Assembly (NCBI GenBank): GCA_037176725.1
Contig: JAZBRS010000075.1
Coordinates: 79,936,001 to 80,000,000 of the forward strand
Reading direction: 5' to 3'
DNA: 64,000 bases
Source of the DNA: Posidonia oceanica
Lineage: Eukaryota; Streptophyta; Magnoliopsida; Alismatales; Posidoniaceae
In this document: in pieces, positions 33,407-45,378 of the stretch
Position numbering within the stretch: position 1 is the first letter of the stretch
How the letters are laid out: every line of letters starts with the position of its first letter
The notes under the pieces: model-generated
The model's database searches: none
What the model was told of the DNA's origin: nothing
What the model saw: only the letters and a program-made list of their open reading frames with translations
Made by a program: the position numbers and the translations under genes

Positions 33407-33462
33407 ATTAGACGCTGAAATCTCTGCGTCTAACGTTAGACGCAAGAAATAGCGCGTCTAAC
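33407..33462 (+). repeat. Dyad array D: two contiguous 28-bp units
   Basis: Units at 33407 (ATTAGACGC/GCGTCTAAC) and 33435 (GTTAGACGC/GCGTCTAAC, perfect). The junction GCGTCTAAC-GTTAGACGC is itself an 18-bp palindrome. Confidence 0.9.
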
Positions 33463-33792
33463 ACATTCTTTTCTTGGTTACTTATTTTTAGCTTTTCTGT
33501 GTGGATTAATTATAGGTTAAAACATTGAAAAAAAACCATAAACATGACAGTAGAAGTTTTATATTCAGTTTTTACTTGTTAGGAGCTGTATTAAATCGCA
33601 AAATTTTGTAATTTCCTTTTTTTTGTAAGCACTTATAACCCTTCCATTATATATTAAAAAAAAAGGGGAAAAGAGAGAAGGAAAAAAATATGAAGAGAGA
33701 AAACAAAAAAAGAAAAAAAGGAGAGAAAGAAAAAAAGGAAAAGAGAGGAAAAAGAGAAGACAGGAAAAGAACAGAAGAATACTGTTGAGGGT

Positions 33793-33848
33793 GTTGTACG
33801 TGTGAATTACTGCATCCAACGTTGTACGTGCATTTTGAGACGTATTAC
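33793..33848 (+). repeat. Dyad array E: two degenerate 28-bp units
   Basis: Units at 33793 (GTTGTACGT/GCATCCAAC) and 33821 (GTTGTACGT/ACGTATTAC). The 28-bp phase is kept although the arms have decayed. Confidence 0.7.
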
Positions 33849-33905
33849 ACCCTGAATCAAATTCCAACTCATTTTCAAAAGTTGCTATGATGCTGAACAA
33901 AACCT

Positions 33906-34617
33906 TTGAAGCTGAACATTCATAAAGAGGTCAGACTGAAGTGCCTAAGGAGGAACCTATCATGAAGATCTTCCATCCAACTACTGGAGAAGAAATGGAT
34001 CCCGACTTGATCTAATTTCAAGCCATGTGTCGCTTCCTTTACAGCAACACCAACCAACCTGGCCCAACAGGCATATCAAATTAACAAGATCTCCATCATG
34101 GTCAATACCTCTCTCGTGAAGGACTACGAAGGCCCGTCGCAAACCACATTCTTGAAGGTCTATACCAGGGACATCTTGGAAATACACTGCCGGACACCAA
34201 ACACCAGGGGCAGAGAAACGACCCCAATGGAATATTCCAAACAAGGGGCCATCCTTGGTTCTTTGAGCAATCACAGCAGCAGCCACATGGTCAGTATAAA
34301 GGACGAGTTAATCCATTATTCTCCAGTCAACCAGAACGGTTCTCTCTGGCTACAAATTCAAATGCTCAAGCAACACAAATAGGCAGCAACGACTTGGCTG
34401 AAATGAGGAAGATGCTCAGCGCATTAGGAGTTCACACTCAAGCTCCACCTTCCTTCGATATGGGCAAGTTCCCTCCCTTTCGGCTACCTCCGGGCTTCAA
34501 ATATCCTAAGATGCCATGATTTGATGGAACTACGAATCCTCAAAGCCACATTATGAGATTCCAAATGGAGGCTATGCCTTACTGCCATGACCTAGGACTC
34601 CTTATCCACATCTTCTT
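33906..34617 (+). pseudogene. Gypsy gag, N-terminal part
   Basis: An open frame with KIFHPTTGEEMDPDLI, then Gln/Pro-rich sequence, then NDLAEMRKMLSALGVHTQAP, MGKFPPFRLPPGFKYPKMP, a stop, FDGTTNPQSHIMRFQMEAMP and DLGLLIHIFF. The P.(F/Y)DGT.(N/D)P..H...F block is the start of the Gypsy retrotransposon gag domain. It is interrupted at 34617 by the Athila-like element and resumes at 41236 with FYFLEGESMEWFMSL. Gag forms the particle and binds RNA. At least one stop is present before the break. Confidence 0.8.
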
Positions 34618-35892
34618 TGATGTAAAATTTAATTAACCGCAAGTGCACGGTGTACTATGTAGTACGTATGCAAAATACGGATCGATCCCACAGAGAATAA
34701 TGTTTAAAAACAAAGACTTATTATCAACTATTGAAAGGATGGTTGAGAGAGATGATGATTAAGAACTACAAATAGAAGATGTAAATCAAACTAATTAAAA
34801 CAAACCTAGGGTTTTGAATCCATTTATGTAAAATCCAATATGTATGATTAAATTCACTCTTGTCTCTCTTCATGATCTAAATAGTTTACTCAATGGTTCT
34901 TATCCTAACAAACATAACCTATATGCAAAGCACCATAGATTATCAAGTCCTAAGATAAAATCACACAAAATAAACTAAATCAAATGATATACGATAGATC
35001 TACGATTATATACACAACCCCCAAGTATTCTTCCCTAAGCATAGACTAAAAAGATATTATCAATATTAATCTATCAATGTTTATCGAATAATGAATGATC
35101 CATGACATATACATCCAGTCTACATAATCATAGCATTTAAGCACGAGAAGACAAAGAGAAACTTAATCACAACACATGAACATACATAAACTTTATCTAA
35201 GCCTTAGATCTAAGAACTTAGCCACACATGATAATGAAAAACATAAAATTAAAAGAAAGGGAAAGAGAAGAACAAGACATAATTAATATAAAGAAAATGA
35301 ACTTCTATTGATAAAAATACATTGATTACAGAAACTAAGCTTGAAGAACTCTAAACAATGGAGGAAGAAAGCTTAAACCTAATGTGGAAGATTAAGGATC
35401 CCCTAGGATTTACACAATGTGTCCATTTTATAGGTTTACAAGGCTTGACCGTCACATAAACAAATCCAGCTACAAATGAGGAAACTGAATTTCAATTACA
35501 AGATATTTCTAAGATATTTCTGTGATTGCCAAAAACGGAGTCAAACAAATCTTCTCTGGGCACCTAAGAGGCGCCAGATGTGCTTTTGGGCGCTTGGGGG
35601 GCGCCACCTGTTCCTGAATTTTCTCTAACTTTGTTACTTCTGTTATCTTATCTTACTATTCGTGTTCACATACGTAGAAAAGATATATTTGATATCTTGC
35701 ACGAATTTCCATTTCTTTTATCCTTGGATTTGCATTTCTTTTTGTCTTTTATCATTTTTCCTCCTTCTTTTCCTCTTTTTTCTTCAGGTCCAAAGTTCCT
35801 GCACAAATTGCATAAAATACCTCGAGTAATATTATTTATGAACAAAAGAGATAAATATGGGCATAAAATATGTAAGAATAATGTGCTAATCA
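34618..35892 (-). repeat. 3' LTR (minus orientation) of the Athila-like element
   Basis: A 1275-bp direct repeat of 39961-41235 with few differences, suggesting a young insertion compared with the host Gypsy element. Confidence 0.92.
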
Positions 35893-37280
35893 AATACTCC
35901 CATACCTATCTTTTGCTAGTCATCGAGCAAAACTGACTCAAACAAAAGAAAGAACAAATAAAGAAAGAAAATCCTAACTCACTTTCGCAGGAATCGCGAT
36001 TGCACTTAGCACGTGCAATAAGCCTTTAAACCCCTAGGTTGCCCTAGAGGACGAGTGGTGTCTCGTGAGGGTTTGTAGCGGATCTACCCGCAAAATCCTA
36101 GAAGAAAAGGAAAAATAAAATAAAATAAAGAAAGATAAAAATGTTATTTACACTATCACTATCCACAATATTTTAACAAGTTAGGAAGCTTCTATGATAC
36201 CTTGAGTCTTTATTCTCCAGCTCTACCTCAAGTCAAGATCTCTCTCTTCCTCATGTTATGGAGACTCTTTCCTATCTTTCACATCATCCTTCTTAAAATT
36301 TGACTCACATGTATCTTGTGTTTGTGAAAATAGTCATTAACAATGATTTTTAAGTCTAACCTGAACACCTTTTCATCTCATTTGAATAATTTAGAGAACT
36401 TTATTCTTGCTTTCTTAGGCTTTTTCTTGGCTACCTATTTATCGAGCTTTAGGTCGGTGATTCCCAAACCAGATGGCTTTAGGACACCAGGTGGTGAGAC
36501 ACCTCTAAGGACTTAATTACTCAAGTAACCAAGGCCACAAATACAAGATTTTTCTTTTTCATGCTTTTGCCCTCCGAACACCTTTTTATGTGAATATCCA
36601 ATACTTCCTGAGGCACGATTACTCAGTTACTCAGTGATTATTAGACTTTTAGCAATCTCTTTTTTTTTTCTTTTTTTCTTTTGATGCTCTGGTGTTTCAG
36701 GTCTTCCTTTATTCTCCATAGTCAAGGACTAAAGTGTAAGTGCAAGATAAGGTACACATGTGTTTAAGAATAATCCAGATTATGCTATTTTTTAGATTTT
36801 GTCTCTACTCTAGGGTTTGAGAGATTACATTCTATCGATTTTACCTTTGAACTCCAACTCAAAGTTACTTATCCACCCCTAGCTAGGTAAATTATTATGG
36901 ATAATTCCTAATTTTTTGTTTTTATATTTATATATATTTTTTCATTTTATTTTTAGAGAAAAGATACACAAAGGATTTTAACTAAAGAAAATGAAAAGAT
37001 TTTTTTTTTTTAACTGAAATGTCACACAAAAAAAACTCTAACTAAAGAAAAATGAAAAAAGGTGTAAAGAAGACTCCCCCCATACCTAAACCATGCATTG
37101 TCTTCAATGTATGCAACAATTGATATGATCAATGAAAAACAATTAATATTAGAACAATGATATCTGATTCGGGATGGAGTACTTCCACTACTAAGAAAAG
37201 AAAAGTTATGTATATTTTATACTTATTCACAATTGAGGTGCATGAAAATTCAAGACATCATCAATCTCTAGGGCATAATC
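35893..37280. other. Non-coding interior of the Athila-like element
   Basis: AT-rich sequence with poly-A/T tracts downstream of gag in the minus orientation. This is where pol would lie in an autonomous relative. I see no RT or integrase motif. Confidence 0.6.
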
Positions 37281-38395
37281 TCAATCGAGCCAAGGAGATG
37301 GTCGGACTTTTGCAATCTCTTTTTCGGCCTTTTCAAGCCACCATTGGACTTCTCTCAATCGGGCTTCATGAATTTCCCACAGTGCTAAAATTAGATCGGA
37401 TAAGCCCATGTAATTTAATTGAATATGGAATGAGGGCTTGAATTCATAATCGATTAGAGCTGAATGATATGGCTTGACAAAAAGCTTTAATGTGCCTATA
37501 GTAGATGATAATGATGAGGGCTCGGGCATGATAGGCTCTGGAGGAGGGTTATACCACTTGTTGGACTTATGGGTCCTACATTGGGTTAACTCATTGGCTT
37601 CTTCAACAAACATTAATTCATCTTTGAATATCTCTTCAAAACTTTTGTCAAAGTTGCCTAGATCAAATTCAATTTCCTCCTCTATTAGGTCTTCTTTTTC
37701 TGAGAAATCTTCAATCATGTTAGCCTCGAATGTCTCATCTGGTTGAGGTTTTTTTGCAATAGAATCACTTGAAAGAGAAACCTTTGCATTGAATTAGTCT
37801 ACCTGGCCAACTGGTTCTTTAGTGGGCTCATCTACTTGGGCTTGGGTTTCTACTTCAGACATTATTTAGACAATACAGGGTTGATCAAGGGAGTTCCCAT
37901 GTTGAGCAAGAAAGTTCCATTCCTCTCTCTCTCCATTGTATCATTGATTAGTTGACCTAACTGCGTTTCTACACGAGCTATGGCATGAGTGTTGGCAGTT
38001 ATGTTGATAGAGGTCTGTCTATTTGCTTCCACTAGCTCTTCTATCCTCTTTTCTAGACTTGTTGCATGAGTGTTGGCAGCAGAGGTCTGTCTATTTGCTT
38101 CCACTAGTTCTTCTATGCTCTTTTCTAGACTTGTTAACCTAATTTCATCTTCTTGTTGCCAATCTAGAGGAGAAAAGGTTGAGTAGTATTGCGGATCTGA
38201 ATATGGATAAGGTTCAAAGCAATGAGATTGGACTTCATTGAAGCTAGACCCTCCATCATATGATCTTTGGTCCCATAGGAAATCAGGTTGATTCCAATTT
38301 AAATTGTAATTTGAGGCATAAGGGTCACTTGATTCATTCCAAGGTCTTTGGGCCACATAATTGAATTGTTCAAATCCATAACCAACTTGATTCAT
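37281..38395 (-). pseudogene. Gag-like pseudogene of the Athila-like element
   Basis: Minus frame 38395-37862 begins MNQVGYGFEQFNY and contains two copies of LEKxIEELVEANRQTS (a 66-bp internal duplication). It continues NTHAIARVETQLGQLINDTM, the ...LE.Q+GQLA..+..R..G block of Athila-type gag C-terminal regions. A second frame 37718-37281 is acidic (EEEIEFDLGNFDKSFEEIF) and ends with a Trp/Glu-rich stretch. A stop separates the two. The capsid domain is not clear. It is probably the only protein remnant of this non-autonomous element. Confidence 0.6.
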
Positions 38396-39934
38396 TGAAT
38401 ATCCTCCAACAAATGAATATCTACTTCTTAGGGTTTAGGATGAGTATTTTAATTCTTCAGTCATTTTTAAATTGTTGGGTTTGAATTTGAAAGTGAAATT
38501 TCTAACCCAAATTAGTGTAACCGACTGACACAGCTTAGAGATGACGAAACCCTAAAGAAGTTGAGAAAATTCTAGGAGATGAGAAGTGAAATCCTGATTC
38601 TATAGATAGGAAAGATGAAGAAACCTAGCCTAGCACACAAATCAAAGAAACCCTAGAAATAAGGTTGACCTAAAAACAATTAGACAGCTCCTAACTTCCA
38701 AGTTAACGTTCGAGATTCTCAAATCAAAATTCTCTAACCTAATTAGCCAGATCAGTGGAGGAAAGTGGGAGACTCCTCGTGTTTGAGCACGGACCTAATT
38801 AAATAACCACTTGTCTTTTAAGCTGTAACCTTGTGAACTACTTTTCTAGACAGAAGTAGGAAAAGAATTTTAAATTTGATTCATCCTTAAGCTCCCTTGT
38901 CCTATTGAGCTCAAATCGTAGGGGCCAATGTCTACTTGCTTTTAATTTAGGCTTAGGTCAATGCTTTATGCTTGATATTGTTGTTTTTGGGCTAAGGAAG
39001 GGTGATGAAATCCCAACTTATATTGTGCTATGAGTTATGTCCTTAGGTACTTTGATATATGATATACAATCAATGATGCACAAACAAGTTGTTCTCTCCT
39101 ACAAACTACGTGCTTTAATATGCAAGAATTTAAAATAAAAGCACGTACCTTTCCTCAAGCAATCTCCAACAATAAAATTTAAAGTTCAAAAATAGAAAAT
39201 TTATATCTAGATGCACAAGATATTATGCATGTCTTAGAAAGTAGGTTTCTATCTTATTATGAATTTTTGAATTTAAGTTCAACTTTAAATATCTCTTTTG
39301 AGATCAAGAAAAATCCAACAAGATATGATGAAATTTAAATTTCAAAAATAGAAAGTCTATATCTAGATACACAAGATATGATGTATGTCCTAGAAAGTAG
39401 GTTTCTATCTTATCATGAAATTTTGAATTTAAGTTCAACTTTAAATATCTCTTTTAAGAAAAATCCAACAAGATATGATGAAATTTAAATTTCAAAAATA
39501 GAAAGTCTATATCTAGATGCATAAGACATGATGTATGTCCTAGAAAGTAAGTTTCTATCTTATCATGAATTTTTGAATTTAAGTTCAACTTTAAACATCT
39601 CTTCTTCTTTTTACTTTTGAGATTAAGAAAAATCCAACAAAATATATGACTCAGATAATAATTGAGATAATCTTGAAAAATTCAGGAAAAATTATCAAAA
39701 ATTTTGAGAAATAAAGAACTTACTTGGACTTCTTTTTTTTTCACTCCAATCCCTGTTTTATATACTTCAACCCCAAATCAAAAAGTCTCTTTTTTTTCAA
39801 TTTTTTTTTAGATAAAAATGAAAAGAATGATTAAATTAACGAAATTATTATTATTATTTTTTTTTTTAAAATAAAAACAGAAAAAGAAAAGAAAAGAAGA
39901 AATAACCGACAATAAATCAATGTTATGAAACACT
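38396..39934. other. 5' leader of the Athila-like element
   Basis: A non-coding leader with three degenerate direct repeats of about 120 bp (about 39170-39600). They contain AAATTTCAAAAATAGAAAGT, ATATCTAGATACACAAGAT and TAGGTTTCTATCTTATCATG. They are followed by homopolymer-rich sequence near the PBS. Confidence 0.7.
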
Positions 39935-39958
39935 ATTCCCCGGCAACGGTGCCAAAAA
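39935..39958 (-). promoter_or_regulatory. Primer-binding site of the Athila-like element
   Basis: The minus strand reads TTGGCACCGTTGCCGGGG, one change from the Athila PBS TGGCGCCGTTGCCGGGG. It lies directly beside the LTR at 39961, which fixes the orientation as minus. Confidence 0.8.
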
Positions 39959-39960
39959 CT

Positions 39961-41235
39961 TGATGTAAATTTTAATTAACCGCAAGTGCACAGTGTACTA
40001 TGTAGTACGTATGCGAAATACGGGTTGATTCCACAGAGAATAATGTTTAAAAACAAAGACTTATTATCAACTATTGAAAGGATGGTTAAGAGAGATGATG
40101 ATTACGAACTACAAATAGAAGATGTAAATCAAACTAATTAAAACAAACCTAGGGCTTTGAATCTATTTATGTAAAATCTAATATGAATGATTAAATCCAC
40201 TCTTGTCTCTCTTCATGATCTAAATAGTTTACTCAATGGTTCTTATCCTAACAAACATAACCTATATGCAAAGCACCATAGATTATCAAGTCCTAAGATA
40301 AAATCACACAAAATAAACTAAATCAAATGATATACGATAGATCTACGATTATATACAAAATCCTCAAGTATTCTTCCCCAAGCATAGATTAACAAGATAT
40401 TATCAATATTAATCTATCAAAGTTTATCGAATAATGAATGATCCATGTCATATACATCCAGTCTACATAATCATAGCATTTAAGCATAAGAAGACAAAGA
40501 GAAACTTAATCACAACACATGAACAAACATAAACTTCATCTAAGCTCTAGATCTAAGAACTTAGCCACACATGATAATGAAAAACATAAAATTAAAAGAA
40601 AGAGAAAAAGAAGAACAAGACATAATTAATATAAAGAAAATGAACTTCTATTGATAAAAATACATTGATTACAGAAACTAAGCTTGAAGAACTCTAAACA
40701 ATGGAGGAAGAAAGCTTAAGCCTAATGTGGAAGATTAAGGATCCCCTAGGATTTACACAATGGGTCCCTTTTATAGGTTTACAAGGCTTGACCGTCACAT
40801 AAACAAATCCGGCTACAAATGAGGAAACTGAATTTCAATTACAAGATATTTCTAAGATATTTCTGTGATTGCCAAAGATGGAGCCAGACAAATCTTCTCT
40901 GGACGCTTGGGAGGCGCCAGATGTGCTTTTAGGCGCTTGGGGGGCGCCACCTGTTCCTAAATTTTCTCCAACTTTATTGCTTCTGTTATCTTATCTTACT
41001 CTTCGTGTTCACACATGTGGAAAAGATATATTTGATATCTTACACGAATTTTCATTTCTTTTATCCTTGGATTTGCTTTTCTTTTTGTCTTTTATCATTT
41101 TTCCTCCTTCTTTTCCTCTTTTCTTTTCAGGTCCAAAGTTCCTGCACAAATTGCACAAAATACCTCGAGTAATATTATTTATGAACAAAAGAGATAAATA
41201 TGGGCATAAAATATGTAAGAAGAATGTGCTAATCA
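39961..41235 (-). repeat. 5' LTR (minus orientation) of the Athila-like element
   Basis: The partner of 34618-35892, the same 1275-bp length and the same ends. Confidence 0.92.
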
Positions 41236-41784
41236 TTCTTCTATTTCCTTGAAGGAGAGTCCATGGAGTGGTTCATGTCACTGAATAAGGAAGAATTAAG
41301 CAGCTTCAAGCAAATTCAAGAAAACTTCCTGCTCAAGTACCAGTATAAGGTGTAGCCGAAGCTAACCTTCCTTGACTTGGCAAAAGAAATGATGGAACCT
41401 AGCGAAGACTGGTTCACTTATGCCAATCGGTGGAGAGATATGGCTGCAAGATCAGGCCTAGAAATCCTAGGAAGACAAATGGTCAAAAAGCTGATAGCAA
41501 ACACCACAGGACCAATGAAGAAAGGACTTGTCAATGCCTACTGTCCATCCATTTCAGCATTATATGAGGTGGTAGCATCTGTCTGGGAGAATATCTATGA
41601 ATTTGAAGAGCCACAACCAATTGAAGATGATATTGAAGATGACATCGATCAAACCATAGTTAATCAAATTCAAGGAATGTGCAACAACTCTTATGGCGAT
41701 GAAATGCAACAATGGAGGCAACCACAACCCATTCCATGTTTGTGGCAAGCTCCAACCCAGCAAGTACTGCACCACGTGCCATGA

Positions 41785-41855
41785 CCAGCACTGCACCAAG
41801 TGCCACAGCCAGCACTGCATCAAGTGCCACAGCCAGCGCTGCACCAAGAGCCAGT
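41785..41855 (+). repeat. 24-bp tandem repeat in gag (ALHQVPQP)
   Basis: About three copies of CCAGCACTGCACCAAGTGCC plus four bases, encoding ALHQVPQP. Confidence 0.8.
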
Positions 41856-42012
41856 AACTGCACAGGTGCTAAGAGTACAGCAAGCTCAACCAACATGGAG
41901 GCATCAACCTCTGGCACGCTCAAGCAAGCCAATAAAATATACGGAGGAGATCAAGATACCACTCTTGCAAGGCAGTCGAAATATGTGGGGCATTTTCAAG
42001 AAAGACAAGCCA

Positions 42013-42590
42013 TTGCCAATGCCCGACCCTGAGCCAGAGCCAGCACCCGAGCTAGAGCAAGAATCATTACCAATGCCCGACACTGAGCCAGAGCCAATGC
42101 CAGAGCCAGCACCCGAGCTAGAGCAAGAACCATTGCCAATGCCCGACACTGAGCCAGAGCCAATGCCTGAGCCAGCACCTGAGCTAGAGCAAGAATCATT
42201 GCCAATGCCCGACCCTGAGCCAGAGCCAATGCCAGAGCCAGCACCTGAGCTAGAGCAAGAACCATTGCCAATGCCCGACCCTGAGCCAGAGCCAATGCCA
42301 GAGCCAGCACCTGAGCTAGAGCAAGAACCATTGCCAATGCCCGACCCTGAGCCAGAGCCAATGCCAGAGCCAGCACCCGAGCTAGAGCAAGAACCATTGC
42401 CAATGCCCGACACTAAGCCAAAGCTAATGCTAGAGTCAGCACCCGAGCTAGAGCAAGAACCATTGCCAATGCCCGACACTGAGCCAGAGCCAATGCCAGA
42501 GCCAACACCCGAGCTAGAGCAGGAACCATTGCCAATGCCCGACCCTGAGCCAGAGCCAATGCCAGAGCCAGCACATGTACTAGAGCCCAT
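42013..42590 (+). repeat. 66-bp tandem repeat encoding a Pro/Glu-rich 22-mer, nine copies
   Basis: In-frame copies of [20 protein letters not shown] plus two residues. The first copy is shortened, and copy 7 carries several changes ([16 protein letters not shown]). All copies keep the frame, which argues for expansion while the frame was still useful, or for very recent expansion. Confidence 0.93.
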
Positions 42591-43099
42591 GCCCATGCCA
42601 GAGCTAGTACCCGCACCAGAGCCAATGCGAGAGATGATGTCAGTGCCACCAAAGGCATCCAACCCAGATGTTGTGACGACAGAGCTAGGGGCAGAGAATG
42701 AGCTTACTGTGCTTTCCTACATCAAGGAACTGCTGCTTCATCCACCTAGGCCTCCTGACATATCAGTTTGTGGAAAGTGTATCCCTACCATGAAATGGTG
42801 CCCATGTAAGCACATGCTAAAGAAGCAGATTCCGTGCATCAACAGGGTCAACTTTGCTCGCAAGCCAAAAATCATAAGAATGCCCCAACTAATGTGGCTT
42901 GCGACGCAAGGGGCAGAGCACCATGCTCATCCATCAGGCTGCCCTCCTCTCTCAGGACGAGGCACGGATTTCGTGTTTGACACTGGTTAGGGAGCCGAAA
43001 GCGAGAGGCCTCTACTGATGGAGGCTACACTAGGGGCATCCCTCTAGTTATTGTGAATAAACTTCATCTTTATTTTCCTGTTTTTCTTTTATCTTTTTC

Positions 43100-43330
43100 A
43101 AACATGAAAAATACATAAATAAAACACATCCCTTCACGTAATAAAAGTGTAATTTAATGAGAAGGAATTTCCTTCCACGCAAGCATGGGAAGCTGAGATC
43201 AAATTGGGAAGGACCATACTTGGTGGTTGAGGCATATCTGGGCAATGCCTATTTGTTTGGCCAGAGAGGATGACACCTTAAACGGTACTACCCTTGACAT
43301 GCACACAGAGCCATTAGATTGCCCGCGCTT
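43100..43330 (+). pseudogene. Integrase C-terminal remnant of the Gypsy element
   Basis: One frame reads HGKLRSNWEGPYLVVEAYLG and NAYLFGQRG, a stop, then HLKRYYP. This is the chromodomain-less C-terminal tail of Gypsy integrases (G+L.PNWEGPY.V.......AY.L.......WN...L++YY). It is the only pol trace found in the element, so a deletion removed protease, RT, RNase H and the integrase core. Confidence 0.75.
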
Positions 43331-43339
43331 GAGGACCTA

Positions 43340-44550
43340 CTGTTTCCAAAGCCTAAGAGTCATACCTTAACCTCACCTCACAAACACTTTGTGGAAGAGG
43401 GAAGGGAAATTATCTAACACTGAGATAGAGGTAGATCATAAGAAGCCCCCTCCCAGTTCATGAACAACAAGTCCACACACATCCCTTGAGTTAGACACGT
43501 TACCCTAATACAAATCAGGTAAGCGTTTAAGGCTAAAATTTAGAAGCGTAGAAAAAAGGGGAGTGCACCAAATAGAAGAGTGTCTCGGTCTGTCAAGGAA
43601 CAAGTATCCATTGGTCGAGCACTCAAATGGGGTGAGACTACTTGCCAAAATACCCAGAAAAAGAAAAGGAAGAAAAGAAGGCAGCAAAGAAACTGTACAT
43701 GTGCAAGAAAAGAAAGAGAATGGAAAAGAAGGCAGCAAAGAAGCTGTTCAAGAGTCAAAACTGAAAAGCTGGGGAAATACTAGGCGCAATAGGAATCAAC
43801 CTTGAATTGGGAGGGGTATAGGTTACAAATCTTTAGCCAAAATATTAGGATAGGACATTGACCTTCCTTCCACCCACATCCTGCACTGTACAATAAGAGG
43901 CAAGGGCAGAAGCCTAGGTCTAGGAACTGTTAGGCGCCAAAGCAAGCCTGAAACATCCATAGCTCCAAGATGCACAAGGGATTCAATTATCAAGGTTTTC
44001 TAACCATGAGGTCTCTTATATCTCAACTCCTTGGAAGATTCTTCTTCTCCCAGAAAATCCAAAAAAACAATAAAACCAAAAATCCAAAAAAAATTATAAA
44101 ACCAAAAATCCAAAAAAATTATAAAATCGAAAATCCAAAAAATGAGAAAACCAAAAATCCAAAAAATGATAGCAAAAGATCAAAAATCCAAAAATAGTGA
44201 GTAAGGTAAAATCTACCCAACCAACATCACCTCAAAAAAACCGATAACAAGTAGGCCGATGATGCAAAAATCTAGGAAATTTTACGCCTCCACGTCGTAC
44301 TTGACCCCTCCTATTCAGGACAGTCATTTGGTATTCGCCTGCGAGCCAAGGTTGGGATCTCGAGAAGAGACAGCCCCTCGTCTGGCATGCCATCTTTAGA
44401 CAACAAAGTTGAGGCCAAAGCTCGTTATCCAAAAACCTAATTTTCGTTTGTTTACTTCATTTTAATTATTTCTTTATGCTTACTTTGGACTAGGGGCGAT
44501 AATAACCTTAGATGGAATAACAAGTTTGCCAAGATTGTGCAGAAAAATCT
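43340..44550. other. Gypsy region between pol remnant and dyad array F
   Basis: No gene is recognised. It contains two copies of GAAGGCAGCAAAGAA about 55 bp apart (near 43675 and 43730), and a run of AAAATCCAAAAA-type repeats (about 44050-44195). Confidence 0.5.
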
Positions 44551-44557
44551 TTCCAGC

Positions 44558-44613
44558 GTTGGACGCAGAAACCGCAGCGGATAACGTTATCCGCACCATA
44601 TCACGCGTATAAC
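44558..44613 (+). repeat. Dyad array F: two contiguous 28-bp units
   Basis: Units at 44558 (GTTGGACGC/GCGGATAAC) and 44586 (GTTATCCGC/GCGTATAAC). The inner arms form a perfect 18-bp palindrome across the junction. Confidence 0.88.
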
Positions 44614-44635
44614 GTTTTAAACCAAAAAGAATATC

Positions 44636-45135
44636 GGAGCATAACCGGGTCACCAAAGCAAAGAATCCCGGAGCATAACCGGGTCACCAAAGCAAAGCAA
44701 CCTGGAGCATAATCGGGTCATCAAAGCAAAGAACCCTCGGAGCTCAACCGGGTCAACAAAGCAAAGCCAACGGTATTAGTGAACCCACCGCTCACTAACT
44801 CCCGGCTCAGAAGATGATGGTCCCCGTCGAGAACATAGGCAACATTTAATAAAAGGACACTTGATTCTGACGAATAAAGCCAACGGTATTAATGGACTCA
44901 TCGTTCATTGATTCCGAGTCACGAAATGACGGTCTCTGTCAAGAATGTAGGCAACATTCAATAAAAGGACACCTAATTGTGACAAATAAAGCCAACGCAG
45001 TCGGCAGAGAAGAGATCATTTCCCCTTTTACCTGGGAGCATCATAGACCTCTCGCTCACCAACCTACGTATCATGAGACGACGGTCTCCTGGGAGAATGT
45101 AGGCTACATTCGAGGAAAGGACACCTGACCATGAC
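44636..45135 (+). repeat. Two tandem repeat families upstream of the 3' LTR
   Basis: First, four copies of a 33-35-bp unit, GGAGCATAACCGGGTCACC plus AAAGCAAAG (about 44636-44767). Then three diverging copies of a roughly 112-bp unit containing AAAGCCAACGGTATTA, ACGGTCTC, GTAGGCAACATT and AAAGGACACCT (from about 44764, 44877 and 44988). Such arrays are typical of the long non-coding region before the 3' LTR of Tat/Ogre elements. Confidence 0.85.
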
Positions 45136-45378
45136 AAATTGCATTCACGCATGTGTCAGTCCGCCTTAGGTGGTGAGAAAAATTCCTGAGCCAACCCAGT
45201 ATACAAATTAAAGCCGGCGATGATGGAGGAACCTCATTACCTAGGATCATGCATTGCATATCATGACCCTCATTTTTGCATTCCCGTCAGCACGCATCCA
45301 TGCATAGCGCATTGTATTGCATTCGCATTGTATTGCATTCACATTGAGTGGTCGTCGGAATCATTAGCTATCCATCCT

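Larger units (their letters stand above)
32382..33905. other. Gypsy 5' leader with dyad arrays
   Basis: An untranslated, T-rich leader between PBS and gag. It contains dyad arrays C, D and E and a purine-rich low-complexity stretch (about 33655-33780). No coding region is recognised. Confidence 0.5.
34618..41235 (-). mobile_element. Athila-like, pol-less Gypsy element (LARD), 6618 bp
   Basis: Direct repeats 34618-35892 and 39961-41235 are both exactly 1275 bp, start TGATGTAAA and end GTGCTAATCA on the + strand. A perfect 5-bp TSD TTCTT (34613-34617 and 41236-41240) flanks them. The orientation is minus: next to the right LTR the minus strand reads TTTTTGGCACCGTTGCCGGG, the Athila-type tRNA-Asp PBS, and next to the left LTR it reads a PPT-like GGTATGGGAGTATT. 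The 4.07 kb interior has a gag-like pseudogene and no protease, RT or integrase. It sits inside the gag of the larger Gypsy element. Confidence 0.92.
41236..42990 (+). pseudogene. Gypsy gag core and Pro/Glu-rich tail
   Basis: Resumes the gag: FYFLEGESMEWFMSLNKEEL, SSFKQIQENFLLKYQYKV, a stop, then MMEPSEDWFTYANRWRDMA and MKKGLVNAYCPSISALYEVV, the usual Tat-type gag domain. It then runs through [18 protein letters not shown] repeats into a long open frame (41800-42990). That frame has a nine-copy [20 protein letters not shown] repeat and a C-terminus with clustered cysteines ([20 protein letters not shown], then [15 protein letters not shown]). The C-terminal part does not match a zinc knuckle or protease I know. 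A stop near 41355 and another near 41783 break the whole. Confidence 0.75.

Noticed and set aside
41904..42662. Long antisense frames of Gly/Ser or Ala/Leu repeats
   Set aside because: They are shadows of the Pro/Glu-coding 66-bp repeat on the + strand.
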